Numbered from the stretch's first letter, positions 42,622 through 54,161 are shown. The stretch is 64,000 nt of DNA from Zoogloea sp. (GCF_023150065.1 NZ_JAKLLN010000013.1:62001-126000); one strand, 5' to 3'. The notes: generated by a model not told the origin, from the letters alone. A program made the numbers and translations.

Positions 42622-42682
42622 CCGCGCCATACGCCGGCCGGTGGCCACCGTTTCCGAATTTTACCAGATGCTTCAAGAGCCT

Positions 42683-44056
42683 ATGATGAATCGCAGATTG
42701 CGGGTCGCCAGTACTGCCCTTGCCCTCACCGCAGCCCTTGCCGGGCCGGTGTGGGCCAACCCTTTCGAGACGGCACTTCCCAACGGAATGAAGCTGATCG
42801 TCAAGGAGGATCGCAGGGCGCCGTCCGTCGTACATATGGTGTGGTACCGGGTGGGCGCGATGGATGAGGTGGATGGCACCTCAGGGGTCGCCCATCTCCT
42901 CGAACACATGATGTTCAAGGGCACAAAGAAGCTGGGCCCGGGGGAGTTCAACAAGCAGGTGGCGGCGGCGGGCGGGCGCGACAATGCCTTCACCAGCCAC
43001 GATTACACCGCCTACTTCCAGCAGGTGCCCAAAGAAGCCCTGGGCCGGATGATGGCCCTGGAGGCCGACCGCATGGCCCACCTGCAGGTCACCGATGAAT
43101 CCTTCAAGAAGGAGATCGAGGTGGTCAAGGAGGAGCGCCGTCTGCGCACCGACGACAAGCCGCGCTCCCTGGTGGTGGAGCAGCTGATGGCCACCGCCTT
43201 CCAGGCGCACCCCTATCGCCGGCCGATCATCGGCTGGATGAGCGACCTGGACAACATGACGGCCCAGGACGCCCGGGACTGGTACCAGCGCTGGTACGTG
43301 CCCAACAATGCCACCCTGGTGGTGGTGGGTGACGTGGATCACAAGGCGGTCTTCAAGGAGGCTGCGGCCACTTACGGCAAGGTCAAGGCCCGGCCGCTCC
43401 CGGTACGCAAGCCGCTGATCGAGCCCGAGCAGACCGGGCCTCGCCGCACGGTAGTCAAGGCTCCGGCCGAGCTGCCCTACGTGGCCTTGGCGTGGCGGGT
43501 GCCCACGCTGCGGGATGTGAAGGCGGATGGTGATTTCTACTCCCTGCAGGTGCTGGCGGCCGTGCTGGACGGCTATGAAGGCGCGCGGTTGGCAAAGAAC
43601 ATCGTGCGCGGCAGCCGGGTGGCGGTGACCGCCGGGGCCGGCTATGACGGCACTGCCCGGGGTGAGTCCCTGTTCTACCTGGATGGCGCTCCGGCCGCCG
43701 GGCAGACGCCCGCCGACGTGGAGGCGGCCCTCAAGGCCGAGATCGTGCGCATCCAGAACGACGGGGTGTCCGAGGACGAGCTGCGCCGGGTCAAGGCCCA
43801 GGCGGTAGCCGGTCAGGTTTACAAGCGTGACTCGCTGATGGGCCAGGCCATGGAGATCGGCATGGACGAGATGGTCGGCCACTCCTGGAAGGACGACGCC
43901 CAGATGCTGGAGCGCATCCGCGCCGTGACGGCTGCCGAGGTGCAGGCCGTGGCCCGCAAGTATTTCCGGGATGAGACCCTGACCGTCGCCCAGCTCGATC
44001 CCCTGCCGGTGGATCCCCAGGCTCGCGCCAAGGCCGCCGCCCCCCACCGCCACTGA
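42683..44056 (+). CDS. M16 zinc peptidase, catalytic subunit
   Basis: A 457-residue secreted or periplasmic insulinase-family peptidase. The signal peptide is RVASTALALTAALAGPVWAN. The inverted zinc motif His-x-x-Glu-His is in SGVAHLLEHMMFKGTKKLG, with a distal Glu in KKEIEVVKEERRLRTDD. It pairs with the next gene, which lacks the zinc motif, the two-subunit arrangement known for this family in proteobacteria. I chose the tandem ATG at 42683; an upstream GTG at 42641 is in frame but would bury the signal peptide. Confidence 0.9.
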   Translation: MMNRRLRVASTALALTAALAGPVWANPFETALPNGMKLIVKEDRRAPSVVHMVWYRVGAMDEVDGTSGVAHLLEHMMFKGTKKLGPGEFNKQVAAAGGRDNAFTSHDYTAYFQQVPKEALGRMMALEADRMAHLQVTDESFKKEIEVVKEERRLRTDDKPRSLVVEQLMATAFQAHPYRRPIIGWMSDLDNMTAQDARDWYQRWYVPNNATLVVVGDVDHKAVFKEAAATYGKVKARPLPVRKPLIEPEQTGPRRTVVKAPAELPYVALAWRVPTLRDVKADGDFYSLQVLAAVLDGYEGARLAKNIVRGSRVAVTAGAGYDGTARGESLFYLDGAPAAGQTPADVEAALKAEIVRIQNDGVSEDELRRVKAQAVAGQVYKRDSLMGQAMEIGMDEMVGHSWKDDAQMLERIRAVTAAEVQAVARKYFRDETLTVAQLDPLPVDPQARAKAAAPHRH

Positions 44057-44081
44057 CGGCTCCCGAATTCGAGGTTGATTG

Positions 44082-45415
44082 ATGATTTTCCAATGCAAAC
44101 GTGTGGGGGCGGCCCTTGCGCTGACCTTCGCGACCCTCTCGGCCCAGGCCGGTATGACCATCCAGAACTGGACCGCAGCCAACGGTACCCGGGTGTTCTT
44201 CGTCGAGAGCCGGGCCTTGCCGATCGTCGATGTGCAGGTGGACTTCCGTGCAGGAGGCGCCGAGGTGGCGCCCGGCAAGGCCGGTCTTGCCGGCCTGACC
44301 CGGGGTCTGCTCGATACCGGCGCAGGCAGCCTGGACGAGGATGCCATTGCCAACCGGGTCGCTGACCTGGGGGCGCAGATCGGGGGGGGAGCGGACATGG
44401 ACCGCGCCTCCGTGTCCCTGCGCACCCTCAGCACCCCCGCGGAGCGGGACGGGGCGGTGGATCTGCTGGCCACCCTGATCCAGCAGCCGACCTTCCCGGC
44501 CGCCGCGGTGGAGCGGGAGAAGGCGCGCAGCATTGCCGGGCTGAAGGAGTCCGACACCCAGCCGGACGCCATCCTGTCGCGCCGCTTTGCCGCGGCCGTC
44601 TTCCCGGATCATCCTTACGGGCGTCTACCTGCGGTCGAAACCATGGCTTCCCTCACCCGTGAGGATCTGGTGGACTTCCATCGGCGCCATTACACCGCGG
44701 CCGGCGCTGTGGTCAGCATTGTCGGTGATGTTTCACGCGGGGAAGCCGAGGCCATCGCCACCCGGCTCACCGGGGCCCTGCCGGCGGGGGAGGTGCCGGT
44801 GACGCCGGCCGATGCGGTGCCTGCCGCGGGCCAGACGATCCGTGTGCCCCATCCGTCGGCGCAGGCCCACATCGCCGTGGGCCAGCCGGGCATCCGTCGC
44901 GGCGATCCGGATTTCTTTCCCCTCGTGGTCGGCAACTACATCCTTGGTGGCGGTGGCTTTGTTTCCCGACTGACCCGCGAGGTCCGCGAGAAGCGAGGCT
45001 ATGCCTACAGCGTCTATAGCTACTTTTCCCCGCAACGCAGCGTCGGCCCCTTCCAGATCGGCCTGCAGACCAAGGGCAGCCAAGCGGACGATGCCCTCAA
45101 GGTGGTGTCGGAAACCCTGGGTGCCTTCCTCAAGGACGGGCCGACCGACAGTGAGCTGAAAGCCGCCAAGGAAAACCTGATCAACGGCTTCGCCCTGCGT
45201 CTCGACTCCAACCGCAAGATGCTGGAGCAGGTGGCGGTGATCGGCAGCTACGGTCTGCCCCTTGATTACCTGGACACGTATCGCGACAAGGTGTCGGCCG
45301 TGACCGCCTCGCAGATCCGCGATGCGTTCCGGCGTCATGTGTCGCCCGAGCGCCTGGTGACCGTGGTGGTGGGCGGGGAGGGCGACAAGCCCGCCAACCG
45401 CAACGGGGCTGCCCG

Positions 45416-45419
<4 letters not shown>
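44082..45419 (+). CDS. M16-family protein, non-catalytic subunit
   Basis: A 445-residue paralogue of the preceding peptidase with a signal peptide (GAALALTFATLSAQAGM). The zinc motif is replaced: the equivalent segment reads GLAGLTRGLLDTGAGSLDED, so it should not bind zinc. The C-terminal Arg/Tyr substrate-binding region (REVREKRGYAYSVYSYFSPQ) is kept. It probably forms a heterodimer with the catalytic partner. GAGG precedes ATG 44082. The stop overlaps the TTG start of rsmD. Confidence 0.88.
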
Positions 45420-46752
<1,333 letters not shown>

Positions 46753-46776
46753 GCACGCCGGCTGCGCAGGAAACAG

Positions 46777-46813
46777 ACAGGGCCGGGCTCCCCCGAGGGG
46801 AGTCCGGCCCTGT
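46777..46813. terminator. Hairpin between the ferredoxin and the convergent GTPase gene
   Basis: A continuous 17-bp stem runs from ACAGGGCCGG (46777-46786) and its inner extension to CCGGCCCTGT (46804-46813) with a CGA loop. T-runs on both sides are short, so it may be a weak intrinsic terminator or an RNA-stabilising hairpin. Confidence 0.55.
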
Positions 46814-46853
46814 TGCCGTACATCGGTTGGTGCGTGCCCGGCCGGCGGTGGCC

Positions 46854-48830
46854 TCAGGCGGCCAGTGCCGACGGGGCATTGCTGCCCGCCGGCATTTCCA
46901 GGGCCAGTTCGATGCGCTCGGCCAGGGCATTGAGCTGGGCCACCTGGTGGACCAGCAGATCTTCTGCCTGCTGCAGTTCCCGCACCCGGTCTTCAAGGGT
47001 GTCGGTGGCCTGGTGGATGCGTTTCACACTCTCCAGGCGGCGCTTGAGCTGGAGCTGATATTCGCGCACCTGGGTCTCCAGCGGCGCCATCACGGCCCGC
47101 AGCCACTGCTCCGCATCCCGGTTGGCGATCTCGAAGGTGCGCCGGGCCTGGACGGCCACGGTTTCGAAGAACTTCTGGGTGAGGGTGTGCTTCTCGGTGG
47201 TGACGATGGTCAGCACGGTATTGAACTGGTTGTTGAAGGCTTCTTCGAGGCGCTCGATCTCCTTCTCGTAGCGCAGGGTCGAGAAGGCCGTGGGGGCCGC
47301 CAGCTTGAGGCCGTGCTCGACGGTGAAGCGCTTGTACATGGCGTCGAGCATTTTCGAGATCTCGCCGATCTCGTCGGTGGACTTCTTGAGGTTGCCGCGC
47401 AGGTGCTGGAAAAAGCCCTTCATGGCGTCCCGCAGGCCGCGGGAGAAGGCGGCGTCGAGCATGGCCTCGCGGGTGCGACGGGTCTCGTCGCGCAGGGCGT
47501 CGAGGCCCAGGTGGCCGAAGAGGTTGTTGGACAGGCTGGAAAACACGCTGCGCACGGCGTAGTACTTCTGCAGGCCCTGTTCGAACTCGTCTTTCTCGGA
47601 GCGCACCTTGCGCATCATGTATTCGATGACGTTCTGGTTCTTGCCGCGCAGGTCGGTGAGTTCCTGGAGCTGCTCACGCAGGCCGGAAAGGCGGGCGTTG
47701 AGGAGCTCGCGGCTGCGGCTGACGATGTCGGTCACGTCGCCGTGGGTGTTGTCGCGGACGATGTCGCGCTTGGTGGGGAGCAGCTCGGTGGACAGGGCCC
47801 GTTCGAGGCTCAGGATGCGGCTGCGATCGAGCAGCTCGGGGTCGTCGTTGACCTTGGCGACCAGCCCCTTCTGGGCCGATACCGGATAGACCTGGGCGGG
47901 TGAGACTTCGAGGGTGCTGGCGACGCTGGCCACCTGGCCGGCAATCTCCCGCTCGATGTCTTCCTCGCTGCGCAGGCCGTCCCACAGACCGTCGATCTTG
48001 TTGAGGGCGATGATGCGCCCGCGCTGCCGGCGCCCCGCATTGACGTGCTCCCGCCACACGGCCAGGTCGCTCTGGGTGACGCCGGTGTCGGCGGCCAGGA
48101 TGAACAGTACCGCGTGGGCGTTGGGCAGCAGGTTGAGGGTGAGCTCGGGCTCCGCGCCGATGGCGTTGAGGCCCGGGGTGTCGAGAATCACCAGGCCCTG
48201 TTCGAGCAGCGGGTGAGGGAACTGGATGATGGCATGGCGCCAGCGCGGGATTTCCAGCTTGCCCTCGGCATCGGGGCGGATGCCGTGGTCGCCGCTTGCG
48301 TCGATGGGGAAACCCAGCTCTTCGGCTTCGGCCTGGCTGGCCAGGCGGGTTTCGCCGACCTGGGCGAGGGCCTGCTGCAGGCTCTCGGCCGAGCTGGTGT
48401 CGAGGGGGCGGGTCTGCCATTCCTCGGGGTAGCGCTTGAGTTCGGTGATGCTGGCGTTGGTCTTGCGGCTCTCGATGGGCAGCAGGCGGATTTCCGGCTT
48501 GTCCCCTTCCTTCCATTGCAGCTCGGTCGGGCACATGGTGGTGCGCCCGGCGCTCGAGGGCAGGATGCGGTTGCCGTAGCCGGCAAAGAAGACGGCGTTG
48601 ATGAGCTCGGACTTGCCTCGGGAGAACTCGGCCACGAAGGCGACGATCAGCTTGTCCTCACGCAGGCGGTCGAGCAGGTACTGGAGGCGCAGATCGGACT
48701 GGGCATCGCCGATCTCGTTGAGCTGCAACCACTTGCGCAGCTCCCCGATTCCGGAGGCCACATCTCCCCGCCACTGGGTGTAGGCAGAGAAGTGTTCAGC
48801 GAGCATGTGTGCGTCTTTCACGGGCTTCAT
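46854..48830 (-). CDS. Dynamin-like GTPase
   Basis: A 658-residue bacterial dynamin-superfamily protein. GTPase motifs are G1 AEFSRGKSELINAVFF, G3 VILDTPGLNAIG and G4 IALNKIDGLWD. Long helical coiled-coil regions fill the C-terminal half (RDETRRTREAMLDAAFSRGL; LETQVREYQLQLKRRLESVK), as in dynamin stalks. Such proteins remodel or protect membranes, and some act in phage defence or membrane repair. The start is at 48830 or the GTG three codons later (better spaced from CCAGGA). It is next to mutM on the same strand. Confidence 0.82.
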   Translation of the reverse strand: MKPVKDAHMLAEHFSAYTQWRGDVASGIGELRKWLQLNEIGDAQSDLRLQYLLDRLREDKLIVAFVAEFSRGKSELINAVFFAGYGNRILPSSAGRTTMCPTELQWKEGDKPEIRLLPIESRKTNASITELKRYPEEWQTRPLDTSSAESLQQALAQVGETRLASQAEAEELGFPIDASGDHGIRPDAEGKLEIPRWRHAIIQFPHPLLEQGLVILDTPGLNAIGAEPELTLNLLPNAHAVLFILAADTGVTQSDLAVWREHVNAGRRQRGRIIALNKIDGLWDGLRSEEDIEREIAGQVASVASTLEVSPAQVYPVSAQKGLVAKVNDDPELLDRSRILSLERALSTELLPTKRDIVRDNTHGDVTDIVSRSRELLNARLSGLREQLQELTDLRGKNQNVIEYMMRKVRSEKDEFEQGLQKYYAVRSVFSSLSNNLFGHLGLDALRDETRRTREAMLDAAFSRGLRDAMKGFFQHLRGNLKKSTDEIGEISKMLDAMYKRFTVEHGLKLAAPTAFSTLRYEKEIERLEEAFNNQFNTVLTIVTTEKHTLTQKFFETVAVQARRTFEIANRDAEQWLRAVMAPLETQVREYQLQLKRRLESVKRIHQATDTLEDRVRELQQAEDLLVHQVAQLNALAERIELALEMPAGSNAPSALAA

Positions 48831-48909
48831 TCCTGGCTGGGCGCCGCTACGCCGGCAGTAATCGTCAATATTGTTAGCATAAACGGGATCGGGGCCGACC
48901 GAAACCGTT

Positions 48910-49719
48910 TCAGCGCTGGCAGCGCGGGCAGTAGAAGCTGGCCCGCTGCCCCATGATGCGTTTGCGGATCGGAGTGGCGCATTTTCGGCACGCCTCGCCC
49001 TCGCGGCCGTAAACGAAATACTGCTGCTGGAAGTAACCCGGCGAGCCATTGCTGCCGACAAAATCCCGCAGCGTGCTGCCGCCGGCGGCCAATGCATCGT
49101 GCAGGGTTTCGCGAATGCACCGGGCCAGGCGGGCGCAGCGCCGGGGGCCGAGTTCGCCGATGGGCGTGGTGGGGTCGATGCCGGCCCTGAACAGGCTCTC
49201 GGAGGCGTAGATGTTGCCGACGCCCACGATCTGGTGGCCATCCATCAGAAAGAGCTTGGCCGGTGTCTTGCGGCCCTGCGCGGCCGTGTGCAGCCAGGGG
49301 CCGTCGAAGCCATCGTCGAGGGGCTCGATGCCGAGCCTCTCGAGCAGCGGATGGGGCGTGTCACCGCTCTGCCACAGCACCAGTCCGAAGCGGCGGGGGT
49401 CGCGCAGGCGCAGCGCACGCTCGCCGAAAAGGATGTCGAGGTGGTCGTGCTTTGCCGGTGGTGTCGCTGTGGGCACGATGCGCAGGCTCCCCGACATGCC
49501 CAGGTGCACCAGCAGGCTGCCATCGGGAAAGCGCAGGAGCAGGTACTTGGCGCGGCGTTCCACAGCGAGCAGGGTCTGTCCGCGGAGGAGGGAATCCAGG
49601 TTTTCAGGTATCGGGTGGCGCAGCCGGGCGTTGCGGACGATGGCGCCGGTGCTGCCGAGGTGGGTCAGTTCGGGCGCGATTCCCCGGCGGGTGGTTTCGA
49701 CTTCAGGCAGTTCGGGCAT
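48910..49719 (-). CDS. mutM: Formamidopyrimidine-DNA glycosylase
   Basis: A 269-residue base-excision enzyme removing 8-oxoguanine. The N-terminus PELPEVETTRRGIAPEL has catalytic Pro2 and Glu3. The helix-two-turn-helix region is GVGNIYASESLFRAGIDPTT, and the zinc finger CRKCATPIRKRIMGQRASFY ends with CPRCQR. Complete length. It diverges from the TPR gene; the 160-bp space holds a TACAAT hexamer on the minus strand. Confidence 0.95.
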   Translation of the reverse strand: MPELPEVETTRRGIAPELTHLGSTGAIVRNARLRHPIPENLDSLLRGQTLLAVERRAKYLLLRFPDGSLLVHLGMSGSLRIVPTATPPAKHDHLDILFGERALRLRDPRRFGLVLWQSGDTPHPLLERLGIEPLDDGFDGPWLHTAAQGRKTPAKLFLMDGHQIVGVGNIYASESLFRAGIDPTTPIGELGPRRCARLARCIRETLHDALAAGGSTLRDFVGSNGSPGYFQQQYFVYGREGEACRKCATPIRKRIMGQRASFYCPRCQR

Positions 49720-49878
49720 GGGGAAAACGGGGCGGAGGGGCTCGCTTGCTGGGCTTGGGGAAACCGCCTAACATCCGGCGAACCCTATTGTAGCTGTGCG
49801 ATCAAAGACCATGTCGCGCCGCTGCGCGCTTTTCGGGACGGCGGCCGACCGAACCCCGAACGCCTTTCAGAGACATCC

Positions 49879-51606
49879 ATGAAGCCTACCTTTCGCCTTG
49901 TTCAAGCGGCCGGATTGCTGGTCACCCTGCTCGTCTCGGCCGGCCTGTTCGCCGGGGCAGCCCATGCCCAGCAGGATGCGCCCGGAAACGACGCGGCGAA
50001 GGAGGCCTATCCCGCCCAGGAGCTGACACCGCAGATCCTGCACCAGATGATGCTTGCCGAGGTGGCTGCGGCCCGTGGGCAGACTGCGATGGCCGCTCGC
50101 TCCTACCTGGATCTGGCACGTCGTACGCGGGATGGGCGGATTGCCCGGCGCGCCGCCGAGATGGCGCTGTTCTCCCGCGAGTCGGATCTGTCCAGCGAGG
50201 CCGCGCGGCTGTGGCTCGAGATCGAGCCCGGCTCGGTCCAGGCACAGCAGCTCACCTCCGGAACCCTGGCCAGCACGGCCCGCATCGACGACTTGCGCGC
50301 CCATCTTGCCGAGGCGCTGACGCGTCAGGGTGATGCCATCGGTCCGGCGCTGCTGGGGCTCAACCGGGGGCTGGCACGCATTCCCGACAAGCCTCTCATC
50401 CGGCGCCTCGTTACCGAGCTGACCGAGCCTTACCTCAATTACCCGGAGGCCTGGTTCGCCCGCGCCAATGCGGCTTTCGTGGCGGGCGACGGGGCCGCCG
50501 CGTCGGAGGATCTGGATGGAGCCCTACGCCTGCGCCCCGACTGGGAGCAGGCGGTGGTCCTCAAGGCCCAGTTCGAGCATGAGGCTTCCCCAGGCTCTGG
50601 CATGCGGACCTTGCAGGCCTACCTGGAAAAGCATCCGGATGCGCGCGAGTCCCGCATCACCCTGGCCCGGTTCCTGGTGGCGGGCAAGCAGTTTGCGCCG
50701 GCCAGGGCGCAGTTCGAGCAGATCCTCACGCGTCAGCCCGACGACAAGGACGCCATTCATGCAGCGGGCCTGCTCGCCATGCAGCTGGGGGATGGCGCCG
50801 GAGCGGAGGCGCATTTCCGCCGCCTGCTCGATCTGGGTTTTGCCGAAGAAGACAGCATCCGCAGTTATCTCGGACAGATTGCGGAGGAGGCAAAGCGTTA
50901 CGACGAAGCGATCGGCTGGTACAAATCCGTAACCCCCGGTAGTCGTTATGTTGCGGCCCAGGCGCGGGTGGCCCAGATCATGGTGAACCGTGGGCAGACC
51001 GCCGAGGCCCGGCAGTATCTGCAAACCCTGGCCCGTGACGCGGCGCCGGCCGAGCGTCAACAGTTCGTTCTGGCCGAGGCGCAGATTGCCCGCGATGCAG
51101 GGCGTAACGAAGACGCCTTCAATGTTCTGGACGAGGCCTTGCGGGGTGATCCGGAAAGTGCCGAGCTTCTCTACGAGTCTGCCTTGATGGCCGAGCGCAT
51201 TGGCCGTCCCGAGGTGATGGAAGGGCGGCTGCGCAAGCTGATTGCCCTCAAGCCCGATCATGCCCACGCCTACAACGCGCTGGGTTATTCCCTGGTGGAT
51301 CGCAACCTGCGGCTCGATGAAGCCGAGGGCCTGATCCGCAAAGGCCTCGAGATCGCTCCGAACGATGCTTTCATCCTGGATAGCCTGGGGTGGGCCCTGT
51401 ATCGGCGTGGAGACCTGAACGGCGCCCTTGCCCAGCTCCAGCGGGCCTTTGAGTTGCGGGCCGATCCGGAGATCGCCGCACACCTGGGGGAAGTGTTGTG
51501 GATGATGGGGCGGCGTGACGAGGCCGCCCGTACCTGGAAGGATGCCGCCAAGGCAAATCCCGACAACACGGTGCTGGCCGACGTCATCAAGAAGTTCAAG
51601 CCTTGA
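49879..51606 (+). CDS. Secreted TPR-repeat protein
   Basis: A 575-residue protein with a signal peptide (LLVTLLVSAGLFAGAAHAQQ) followed by at least eight tetratricopeptide repeats, for example AARSYLDLARRTRDGRIARR, HAYNALGYSLVDRNLRLDEA and FILDSLGWALYRRGDLNGAL. It is probably periplasmic and serves as a protein-binding scaffold. It sits directly upstream of lolB, as in many betaproteobacteria, so a link to outer-membrane biogenesis is plausible. I chose ATG 49879; the frame is open far upstream but that part lies antisense to mutM. Confidence 0.85.
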   Translation: MKPTFRLVQAAGLLVTLLVSAGLFAGAAHAQQDAPGNDAAKEAYPAQELTPQILHQMMLAEVAAARGQTAMAARSYLDLARRTRDGRIARRAAEMALFSRESDLSSEAARLWLEIEPGSVQAQQLTSGTLASTARIDDLRAHLAEALTRQGDAIGPALLGLNRGLARIPDKPLIRRLVTELTEPYLNYPEAWFARANAAFVAGDGAAASEDLDGALRLRPDWEQAVVLKAQFEHEASPGSGMRTLQAYLEKHPDARESRITLARFLVAGKQFAPARAQFEQILTRQPDDKDAIHAAGLLAMQLGDGAGAEAHFRRLLDLGFAEEDSIRSYLGQIAEEAKRYDEAIGWYKSVTPGSRYVAAQARVAQIMVNRGQTAEARQYLQTLARDAAPAERQQFVLAEAQIARDAGRNEDAFNVLDEALRGDPESAELLYESALMAERIGRPEVMEGRLRKLIALKPDHAHAYNALGYSLVDRNLRLDEAEGLIRKGLEIAPNDAFILDSLGWALYRRGDLNGALAQLQRAFELRADPEIAAHLGEVLWMMGRRDEAARTWKDAAKANPDNTVLADVIKKFKP

Positions 51607-52163
51607 GAGCGCTTGCCCTGATTTGCGTGCTGGGTCTGGCCGCTTGTGCCACGACCCAGGACGCTCCGCCCCGTGCCGCCTTGCGGAGCCTGGCCGAAAT
51701 GCCCCGGTTTCAGCTCGAAGGACGTCTGCAGGTGCGCGACGGCGAGCGCAGCGCCGTGGTGGGTGTCGATTGGCAGCACGCAATCGAGCAGGATGTCTGG
51801 TTTTTCACGGGGCCCCTGGGCCAGGGGCTGGCGAGCATAGAAAGCCAGGCCGGCAGGGCACGCATGACCCTGTCCGACGGTAGTCGGGTCGAAGCGGATA
51901 CGGCGGCCGAGCTTGCGGAGCGTGTGCTCGGCATCAGCGCCCCCTTCGCCGAACTGCCCCGCTGGGTCACCGCGCGGGTGCGCGAGGGCGCAGAGGTGCG
52001 CCAGCTCGACGCCCTCGGGCGTCCGCGCCAGGTCATTGATCGCGGTTGGACCATCGATTACACCGAATACACCGGAGAGGCGCCCGACGACCTCCCCCGC
52101 AAGCTCGACGTTCATCGGGGCGATACCCGCCTGCGCCTGATCGTCGACAGCTGGAACCCCTGA
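51603..52163 (+). CDS. lolB: Outer-membrane lipoprotein receptor LolB
   Basis: A 186-residue lipoprotein with lipobox LGLAAC (Cys15), which inserts lipoproteins into the outer membrane after delivery by LolA. Family blocks include FQLEGRLQVRDGERSAVVGV, EADTAAELAERVLGISAPFA and LPRWVTARVREGAEVRQLDA. The start is TTG at 51603, overlapping the stop of the TPR gene. ispE follows after one base. Confidence 0.88.
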   Translation: MRALALICVLGLAACATTQDAPPRAALRSLAEMPRFQLEGRLQVRDGERSAVVGVDWQHAIEQDVWFFTGPLGQGLASIESQAGRARMTLSDGSRVEADTAAELAERVLGISAPFAELPRWVTARVREGAEVRQLDALGRPRQVIDRGWTIDYTEYTGEAPDDLPRKLDVHRGDTRLRLIVDSWNP

Positions 52164-52164
52164 C

Positions 52165-53028
52165 ATGCACGCCATTCCCTTCGACCCTGTGGCCACGGAC
52201 GTGCGCCTGCCGGCGCCCGCCAAGATCAACCTCTTTCTGCACATCGTCGGCCGCCGCCCGGATGGTTACCATCTGCTGCAAACAGCCTTTCGCCTCCTCG
52301 ATTGGGGGGACGAGATCCACCTCTCGCTGCGCAGCGATGGCCGCATCCTGCGCACCACCGATGTGCCGGGGGTTCCGCCCGAGGCCGACCTGGTGGTGCG
52401 CGCAGCGCGGGCCCTGCAGGAGGCAACGGGCGCAACGCAGGGGGTGGATATCGGCGTATACAAGCGCATTCCCATGGGCGGTGGGCTGGGAGGCGGGAGT
52501 TCGGATGCGGCCACCGTACTGATTGCCCTCAACCGCATGTGGGGCTGCAATCTGCCCGGAAAACGCCTCCAGGAGATCGGTTTGCGCCTGGGGGCCGATG
52601 TGCCTTTCTTCGTGTTTGGTCAGACCGCTTTTGCCGAAGGCGTCGGAGAAGCGCTCCAGGCCTTGAGGGTGGCTCCGGCCTGGTATGTGATGGTGGCGCC
52701 GAAGGTTGCCGTGCCCACTGCCGAAATTTTTTCTGCAGAAGAGTTGACGCGGAACACCGAACCCATAATAATGCGCGCCTTCGCAACACACACAACGCGG
52801 AACGACATGCAGGCAACAGTCTGCAAACGGTTTCCCGAAGTGGCTGAAGCGCTGGTCTGGTTGTCGCAGCATGGGGCAGCAAGAATGAGCGGTTCAGGGG
52901 CCTGTATCTTCGCCCCCTTCGATTCGGAGGAGGAAGCAAGTCAGGTTGCCGCAGCAGCCCCGCAGGGCTGGAAGGTCTGGGTAGCCGCAGGGCTCGACAG
53001 GCATCCACTGCAAGGCTGGCTTGTGTGA
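52165..53028 (+). CDS. ispE: 4-diphosphocytidyl-2-C-methyl-D-erythritol kinase
   Basis: A 287-residue GHMP kinase of the non-mevalonate isoprenoid pathway. It has PAPAKINLFLHIVGRRPDGY, the ATP loop IPMGGGLGGGSSDAATVLIA and the C-terminal ARMSGSGACIFAPF. Length is typical. The arrangement lolB-ispE-tRNA-Gln-prs-rplY-pth is a classical betaproteobacterial cluster; the tRNA begins 20 bp after the stop. Confidence 0.95.
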   Translation: MHAIPFDPVATDVRLPAPAKINLFLHIVGRRPDGYHLLQTAFRLLDWGDEIHLSLRSDGRILRTTDVPGVPPEADLVVRAARALQEATGATQGVDIGVYKRIPMGGGLGGGSSDAATVLIALNRMWGCNLPGKRLQEIGLRLGADVPFFVFGQTAFAEGVGEALQALRVAPAWYVMVAPKVAVPTAEIFSAEELTRNTEPIIMRAFATHTTRNDMQATVCKRFPEVAEALVWLSQHGAARMSGSGACIFAPFDSEEEASQVAAAAPQGWKVWVAAGLDRHPLQGWLV

Positions 53029-53047
53029 GGTGGTGAAAACGATTTTT

Positions 53048-53124
53048 TGGGGAGTCGCCAAGTTGGTCAAGGCACCGGATTTTGATTCCGGCATTCGAAG
53101 GTTCGAATCCTTCTTCCCCAGCCA
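53048..53124 (+). tRNA. tRNA-Gln (anticodon TTG)
   Basis: A 77-nt cloverleaf including an encoded CCA. The acceptor stem TGGGGAG pairs with TTCCCCA (one G-T pair). The D arm is GCC-AAGTTGGTCAA-GGC, the anticodon stem is CCGGA/TCCGG with loop TTTTGAT and anticodon TTG at 53082-53084, and the T arm is GAAGG-TTCGAAT-CCTTC. The discriminator G is followed by CCA. It lies between ispE and prs and is likely co-transcribed with them. Confidence 0.95.
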
Positions 53125-53197
53125 AATTCAGCGGGCAGGCCAAAAACCTGCCCGTTTTGTTTTAAGCTGTTCTAATTCGTTGTAACGAGAGGTGATC

Positions 53198-54148
53198 ATG
53201 GCTTCGGGCAGCCTGATGGTTTTCACCGGCAACGCCAATCCCAAACTGGCCGCAGATGTGGTGCGTCGTCTTGGGAAGTCTCTGGGTTCGGCCACCGTTG
53301 GTCGTTTCTCGGACGGCGAAGTCAATGTCGAACTTCTCGAGAACGTGCGTGGCAAGGATGTCTTCGTCCTGCAGCCGACCTGCGTTCCCACCAACGACAA
53401 CATCATGGAATTGCTGATCATGGTGGATGCGCTGAAGCGGGCCTCCGCTGGCCGCATCACTGCAGCGATTCCCTATTTCGGCTACGCTCGTCAGGATCGT
53501 CGTCCCCGTTCGGCCCGTGTGCCCATCACCGCCAAGGTGGTGGCCAACATGCTCCAGGCCGCCGGCGTGCAGCGTGTCCTCACCGTCGATCTCCACGCCG
53601 ACCAGATCCAGGGCTTCTTCGATATTCCGGTGGACAACATCTACGCGGCCCCCGTGCTGCTCGATGACCTGGAAAAGCAGAAGTACGAAGACCTGATGGT
53701 CGTGTCGCCGGACGTCGGCGGCGTGGTCCGGGCCCGTGCCTTCGCCAAGCGCCTCGAGTGCGATCTGGCCATCATCGACAAGCGTCGTCCCAAGGCCAAT
53801 GTGTCCGAAGTGATGAACATCATCGGTGAGGTCGAAGGCCGTACCTGCGTGATCATGGACGACATCGTCGACACCGCCGGCACCCTGTGCAAGGCCGCCC
53901 AGGCGCTCAAGGAAAACGGCGCCAAGCGCGTGATGGCCTACTGTACCCATGCCGTGCTGTCCGGCCCGGCGATCAGCCGCATCAATGAGTCCGATCTGGA
54001 CGAACTGGTGGTGACGGACACGATTCCGCTGTCCGATGAAGCCAAGGCCTGCAAGCGGATCCGCTTCGTGTCGATCGCCGAGCTCCTCGCCGACACCATC
54101 CTGCGGATCAGCAACGAAGAGTCCGTCAGCTCTCTCTTCAACGAGTAA
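53198..54148 (+). CDS. prs: Ribose-phosphate pyrophosphokinase
   Basis: A 316-residue PRPP synthetase supplying nucleotide, histidine and NAD pathways. It has [60 protein letters not shown], the PRPP-family [17 protein letters not shown] and [21 protein letters not shown] chose ATG 53198 preceded by GAGGTGAT; GTG 53192 is in frame. A terminator separates it from rplY. Confidence 0.96.
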   Translation: MASGSLMVFTGNANPKLAADVVRRLGKSLGSATVGRFSDGEVNVELLENVRGKDVFVLQPTCVPTNDNIMELLIMVDALKRASAGRITAAIPYFGYARQDRRPRSARVPITAKVVANMLQAAGVQRVLTVDLHADQIQGFFDIPVDNIYAAPVLLDDLEKQKYEDLMVVSPDVGGVVRARAFAKRLECDLAIIDKRRPKANVSEVMNIIGEVEGRTCVIMDDIVDTAGTLCKAAQALKENGAKRVMAYCTHAVLSGPAISRINESDLDELVVTDTIPLSDEAKACKRIRFVSIAELLADTILRISNEESVSSLFNE

Positions 54149-54161
54149 TAGACCTGTTTTC

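Noticed and set aside
49099-49878. Long N-terminal extension of the TPR protein
   Set aside because: It is antisense to mutM and would place the obvious signal peptide in the middle of the protein.
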